This document shows, in pieces, positions 61,888 through 64,000 of a stretch of DNA of 64,000 nucleotides (the stretch's first letter is position 1; each line of letters begins with the position of its first letter). The stretch is from Hermatobates lingyangjiaoensis (Eukaryota > Arthropoda > Insecta > Hemiptera > Hermatobatidae). The notes beneath the pieces are model-generated. The model was not told the DNA's origin, did no database searches, and was given only the letters and a program-made list of their open reading frames with translations. Where the stretch lies: NCBI GenBank assembly GCA_026182355.1, contig JAPFBL010000234.1, positions 124,001-188,000 of the forward strand. Direction: 5' to 3'. Position numbers and translations under genes: made by a program.

Positions 61888-62066
61888 CATTATATATTAT
61901 TTTAAACTAACTATTATTCCATAGTGAGTGATGTGAAGTGTTTTGTTGTGTTTGCAGGTGTGATGAATGCCTCCACGGGTTTCATTTTGCTTGTCTCAAT
62001 CCACCCCTTAAGAAGTCACCCAAGGGCAAGGGCTATGCCTGGCATTGTGCTAATTGTGATCCGACT
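38778..62066 (+). CDS. PHF14: PHD finger protein 14 (incomplete at 3' end)
   Basis: Exons: 38778-38924, 39677-39801, 41809-42052, 44179-44416, 44490-44594, 46484-46632, 48440-48611, 49137-49269, 49738-49897, 50252-50335, 51648-51807, 53891-54020, 55879-55954, 57341-57507, 59321-59505, 61958-62066. They give 795 residues without a stop. Order: an acidic start (ERDPTKRKVKP, SSDDSDF), then PHD1 at about 103-165 (CSVC, CDSCG, HEGCYG, WFCDAC). An extended PHD follows at about 167-305 (CELC, HLVCALY, CSLC, CDAGMC, FHVTC). Next come LTTSASACRKL, a coiled coil at ~400-438, PHD3 at ~530-578 (CGIC, CDTCKKHYHLGC), a basic stretch, and PHD4 at ~742-795 (CILC, RCDEC, FHFACLNPPLKKSP). The family binds histone H3 tails and represses transcription. 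The start ATG is split: A on an unseen upstream exon, TG at 38778. The last exon is not certain. Confidence 0.92.
41353..41520 (+). repeat. ~93-bp tandem duplication in PHF14 intron 2
   Basis: Two copies share TTCATGCATTT and CACAGAGGTTAGTTTTATTA. A diverged fold-back fragment with CGAGGTAAGACGG follows at about 41539. Confidence 0.75.
42441..42844 (+). mobile_element. Helitron PIF1-like helicase fragment, frameshifted
   Basis: Two overlapping frames together cover part of a PIF1-type helicase of the kind encoded by Helitrons. The first contains FFLAGDFRQTLPFIP, the second MHVQLQDESSERFAEQLLNI, then ELIAKVFSNLSQNYKNN and SERAILAAKN. The frame change and the lack of the N-terminal Rep domain show a dead fragment. 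It lies in PHF14 intron 3. Confidence 0.8.
43804..44097. mobile_element. 294-bp hAT-type MITE
   Basis: The ends GGTGGCGGGATTCA and TGAATCCCGGTAAATCCCAT are inverted repeats with an ACCGGTTCG-type subterminal repeat. The exact 8-bp duplication ATTACAAC flanks it at 43796-43803 and 44098-44105. No coding capacity. It ends ~70 bp before the PHF14 exon at 44179. Confidence 0.85.
45121..45330. repeat. fold-back family E, palindrome with rearranged centre
   Basis: Left arm core TTTCAACCGTAACAAGCGG...CGTCAG and right arm ending in TTTAACGTGTTTATGTGA are present. The centre contains a small duplication around AACGGTTGATACCCAA. In PHF14 intron 5. Confidence 0.7.
45541..45715. repeat. inverted repeat, separate fold-back family
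   Basis: Arms such as AACGAAGAAAAGCAACGCAG and its inverse copy flank a short AATTTTCGAAAATT centre. Related in design to the family at 31735 but with different sequence. Confidence 0.65.
48142..48213. repeat. 72-bp palindrome (CGTACCTC family)
   Basis: ATTAATATGGGAAACCGTCG and its inverse copy flank a short centre. The CGTCGTACCTC end recurs in diverged form near 20960, 33530, 41539, 50890 and 62250, linking it to the family F fold-backs. Confidence 0.65.
49424..49530 (+). mobile_element. second tRNA-like SINE head with poly-A
   Basis: A-box-like TTGCCTAGTGG and B-box-like GGTTCAATATCC are followed shortly by an A-rich run. The head resembles the main SINE only in its tRNA part. In PHF14 intron 8. 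Confidence 0.5.
50040..50125 (+). repeat. fold-back family B, single-arm fragment
   Basis: TATAATCAGGAGTTG and CCAAAATCCTCAAGAACCC match the outer arm of the palindrome at 19492-19821; the core itself is missing. Confidence 0.65.
50880..51045. repeat. fold-back family F with degenerate hammerhead-like cores
   Basis: The cores at 50924-50951 (-) and 50974-51002 (+) read TTGAAGA and CTGAAGA, with stems CGCA/TGCG and GCAC/GTGC, then AAACGGTC and TAAACCGGTC. Outer ends carry the CCGTCATACCTCGTG motif. In PHF14 intron 10. Confidence 0.6.
52030..52220. repeat. fold-back repeat, diverged
   Basis: Arms related to AACTTTAAGAAAAGCTATGG flank a ~130-bp centre. The left arm holds CTGACGATGACC on the minus strand, like family D, but no GAAA follows the stem. 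Confidence 0.5.
52221..52499 (+). mobile_element. SINE, near full-length copy
   Basis: Head with B box GGGGTTCG, body, and a short AACCTAACCTAA tail. In PHF14 intron 11, just after the fold-back at 52030. Confidence 0.75.
54931..55032. repeat. ~100-bp inverted repeat, MITE-like
   Basis: GGGGAAGAAACACTA and its inverse copy TAGTGTTTCTTCCCC form the ends around a CACACAA-rich centre. No target duplication could be defined. In PHF14 intron 12. Confidence 0.6.
56350..56516. repeat. fold-back family E, palindrome with one arm shortened
   Basis: The left arm carries a complete minus-strand core. The right arm keeps TTGTTACGGTTGAAAGATC and the terminus ACGTGTTTATGTGAAATC but has lost CTGACGA. In PHF14 intron 13. 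Confidence 0.7.
58442..58755 (-). mobile_element. SINE, full-length, diverged
   Basis: A GGTTAGGTTAGGTT tail at the left, body, and a head with TTGAACCCCGG (inverse B box) near 58706. In PHF14 intron 14. Confidence 0.75.
59561..59760. repeat. fold-back family E, best-preserved palindrome with target duplication
   Basis: Two arms meet near 59644. Cores lie at 59604-59632 (-) and 59653-59681 (+): CTGACGA, A, GACCG/CGGTT, GAAA. The direct repeat ATATCTGTAA flanks it (59551-59560 and 59761-59770). The right arm is complete to ACGTGTTTATGTGAAATC, while the left arm lacks that terminal ~35 bp, which suggests insertion starting from the right end. In PHF14 intron 15. Confidence 0.8.
60315..60856 (+). 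pseudogene. COX4: COX4 (cytochrome c oxidase subunit 4) processed pseudogene
   Basis: An intronless copy of a whole COX4 coding region, about 180 codons. It has a presequence-like start (MAQLVRGFSF), then ALKEKEMGDWEKLTIAKKKA, DDPTGKWKHNVGIAL, one membrane helix (IALIICSSAIWIFMFIKHF), and a conserved end KWDHEKNDWKK. The frame breaks at least twice, once between the start and codon ~11 and once after YPKEL, and an in-frame TAG follows. AATAAA at 61011 suggests the 3' UTR was copied too. It sits sense-oriented in PHF14 intron 15. A working COX4 gene is expected elsewhere in the genome. Confidence 0.85.
61189..61648. repeat. fold-back family A: ~460-bp palindrome with hammerhead-like cores
   Basis: Arms of ~217 bp meet around 61410-61425. 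Cores at 61243-61274 (-) and 61558-61589 (+) read CTGAAGA, spacer T, stem GACATA/TATGTC (loop AATA), then GAAACGTC. Bases outside can pair as GCC with GGC. In PHF14 intron 15. Confidence 0.85.
61699..61885 (-). repeat. fold-back family E single arm, then (TC)n(TA)n
   Basis: One complete arm from AGATTTCACATAAACACG to CAAAAACCCAAC (61699-61820) is followed by TC repeats and TA repeats. In PHF14 intron 15, ~75 bp before the next exon. Confidence 0.75.
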
Positions 62067-62656
62067 GTAAGTTTTTACTTTCATTATATTCATTTTTTTT
62101 ACTAATACTTAAAGCTAAATCAGTGGTTCCCGACCTCCGTGAAGTGTTATGGTATTGTTTGGTGACCGCGTTACAGTTTCCAAGGTATACATGCAAATTG
62201 TCAGTACCACAGAGGTTATTGAACATCATATTATAAAAGTCCGTCTTACCTCGTGAATCGGTGTTGTGGCGTTCCAACCTGTTTGGAATATTGTACATTT
62301 TCAAGTGGGACTGGTCATTCTCGAATGATCCTGGATAAAAGGAGATTCTAAGACTAATAATTCGATAAAAAAAAAAAGGAAAAAAAGATGTATTATAAAA
62401 CTAATAAATATGATAAAAGTCGAGTGCATATACTACTTTAAACGATTACTCCGAACTTTGTCTTAACACCACCTCTAAACACCTTAAAAAAACTTTATAA
62501 TTTCCCTGAAGATCACTGGAAGCCACTCAAAATGACTGGATTCACCCTAATAAATATTCTCCAACGTTCGGATGAAGGAAAGGAGATAATTATTCAGAAA
62601 CCTCAAAAAACTGGTGAAAAAAATGACTTCAGCAAAATATGGTCAATTGTTCAACG

Positions 62657-62693
<37 letters not shown>

Positions 62694-62736
62694 CATTGAT
62701 TGTTATTTCACGTGTTTATGTGAAATCTTTATATAT

Positions 62737-62792
<56 letters not shown>

Positions 62793-63104
62793 GTGTGTGT
62801 GTGTGTGTGATAAACGAAATTTGATCCAAAAGGGCTTTTTGTAACTTAAATTTTTTATTATTTATTTTATATTATTTTATTATTTCTTAATTTTATGTTC
62901 TTTTGAATTTTATATTTATGAAGATTTCTTTTTATTATTAATGTTTTTATTATTATATTTTTTACTCGTTACTATTCATCTTCAGCATTCCTACTACTTT
63001 TTTCGTTTTCGTTGTGACCAAGCTGTACATATTCTGTGAAGCTGTCCAGATGGCTTTCGTCTTCTAGCTACTCGGTTTCCTTTCCTGAGGATGACCGTTA
63101 AAAT
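62067..63104. other. PHF14 intron or 3' region: hAT end, fold-back remnant, microsatellites
   Basis: 62112-62130 has a hAT-like end (AGTGGTTCCCGACCT). 62235-62330 is a diverged family F/B arm. TA and GT microsatellites fill 62658-62810, interrupted by a family E terminus at 62690-62731. No exon could be supported here. Confidence 0.5.
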
Positions 63105-63755
63105 CAGGAGTGTCAAAGTCAAAATGGACGGACGGCCACATAAAAAATGTAGCAACAAGCCGAGGGCCGGACTGATCAAATGTTTATTGAATTTTTTTAA
63201 AATGACCACATATAGTGTAGTGAACGAAATTGAACCTACTGAAAACCTAACAAATATATTGCAATATGATCGGATAAATGAAGCAATATTTTCTTATGGC
63301 TTTGTCAGTCATTTTTTAATTTTCAACAGCGCAAAAGACAAATTTCCTTTATATATAACATGAACATTAAATGTTTGAAGCGGTATTATTCAAGGCAGCA
63401 TCAGTATATTTTCTCATTTAGACATACAGGTTTTCCAGCTAGCTCCGTGAACATGTACTTCGACTCCCACCTTGTTTGAAACCACCGGTTCTCAGTGTCC
63501 GCCTTCCGTTTTACCATTTTTGAAGGGTATCTGAAAGTTAACTTTTCCTATTATGCTAATGACTGCTGATAAATTATGAAATGAAGCCACGCTCGCTGCG
63601 TCGCCTTCGCATTGTGGGGAATGTAGTATTGGTGTGTGTAAAACTTCTGCAGCCTGCGGGTCGGTTTTAATAATAAACTAATATCATCCTGCGGGCTATA
63701 GAAAACCCTCTCTCGGGCCTGATTTGGCCCGTGGGCCTTGACTCTGACATATGGG
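63105..63755. mobile_element. 651-bp non-autonomous hAT (Charlie-like) element
   Basis: The left end CAGGAGTGTCAAAGTCAA is inverse-similar to the right end TTGACTCTGACATATG. Next to the ends lie GAGGGCCGGACTGATCA and GGCCTGATTTGGCCCG, typical of Charlie-type hATs. The near-identical 8-bp flanks GTTAAAAT (63097-63104) and GTTAAAAG (63756-63763) suggest a target duplication. No transposase is visible. Confidence 0.7.
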
Positions 63756-63969
63756 GTTAAAAGGGTCTGACATATGGGGTTAAAAGGGTCGAAATTTGAG
63801 TGTAAGTTCTAGTTTCTGTTTCTCAAAGTTTTTAAAGTATATATTAATGAGATATTATGACAATTAGAGTTTTTATTTGTATGTGGTTTGGTATATTATA
63901 ATGTATGATTTATACATATCATATGAATGATGGCTTTCATATGATATGTATAAAGCTATTTTTTATTAG

Positions 63970-64000
63970 GAAATACTAAATGTTAAGACAGGATGTAGTA
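63970..64000 (+). CDS. possible next PHF14 exon, cut by the window edge
   Basis: A pyrimidine-rich stretch ending TTTTTATTAG precedes an open frame that would continue the phase-0 end of the exon at 61958-62066. Only ten codons are visible and nothing specific to PHF14 is recognisable. Confidence 0.2.

Overview
This window is AT-rich animal DNA, most likely from an insect. The genes have introns with GT-AG borders, and the repeats carry tails of CCTAA/TTAGG, the arthropod telomere unit. A hemipteran would fit, but the species cannot be fixed from the sequence. Four spliced host genes can be assembled by hand, exon by exon, with matching reading phases.

Layout. 1-4573: intergenic, SINE copies only. 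4683-20646 (+): a Lifeguard/TMBIM-type membrane protein in eight exons. Its introns hold a 58-bp tandem array, a 24-bp minisatellite, SINEs, LINE tails, a hAT derivative and an antisense integrase-type ORF. 20647-23627: intergenic. 23628-23840 (+): a 70-codon ORF one base upstream of TIPIN. 23842-26233 (+): TIPIN in five exons, with one surplus base in exon 4. Its intron 4 holds a Penelope-like endonuclease remnant. 26234-33143: mostly repeats plus one orphan first-exon candidate at 28474. 33144-37551 (-): COMMD2 in five exons, one intron being GC-AG. 38778-62066 and probably beyond (+): PHF14 in at least sixteen exons with four PHD-type zinc modules. It hosts a COX4 retrocopy, a Helitron helicase fragment, hAT elements and many fold-back repeats.

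How the genes relate. COMMD2 and PHF14 are head to head and may share a promoter region (37552-38777). The conserved PHF14 start codon is split by an intron, so its first exon lies upstream, either inside that gap or possibly at 28474, in which case COMMD2 would be nested in PHF14 intron 1. The genes otherwise serve unrelated jobs: membrane/apoptosis control, fork protection, COMMD/Commander-type trafficking, and chromatin reading.

The most interesting signal is in the repeats. At least five, and perhaps seven, unrelated-looking fold-back families share one core: YTGANRA, one spacer base, a stem whose two sides covary between families, then GAAA and often CGTC. This resembles the hammerhead ribozyme core known from Penelope-like elements. 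One copy lies just downstream of a Penelope-type GIY-YIG remnant. A second system is a LINE and a tRNA-derived SINE that share their last ~80 bp and a telomere-type (CCTAA)n tail.
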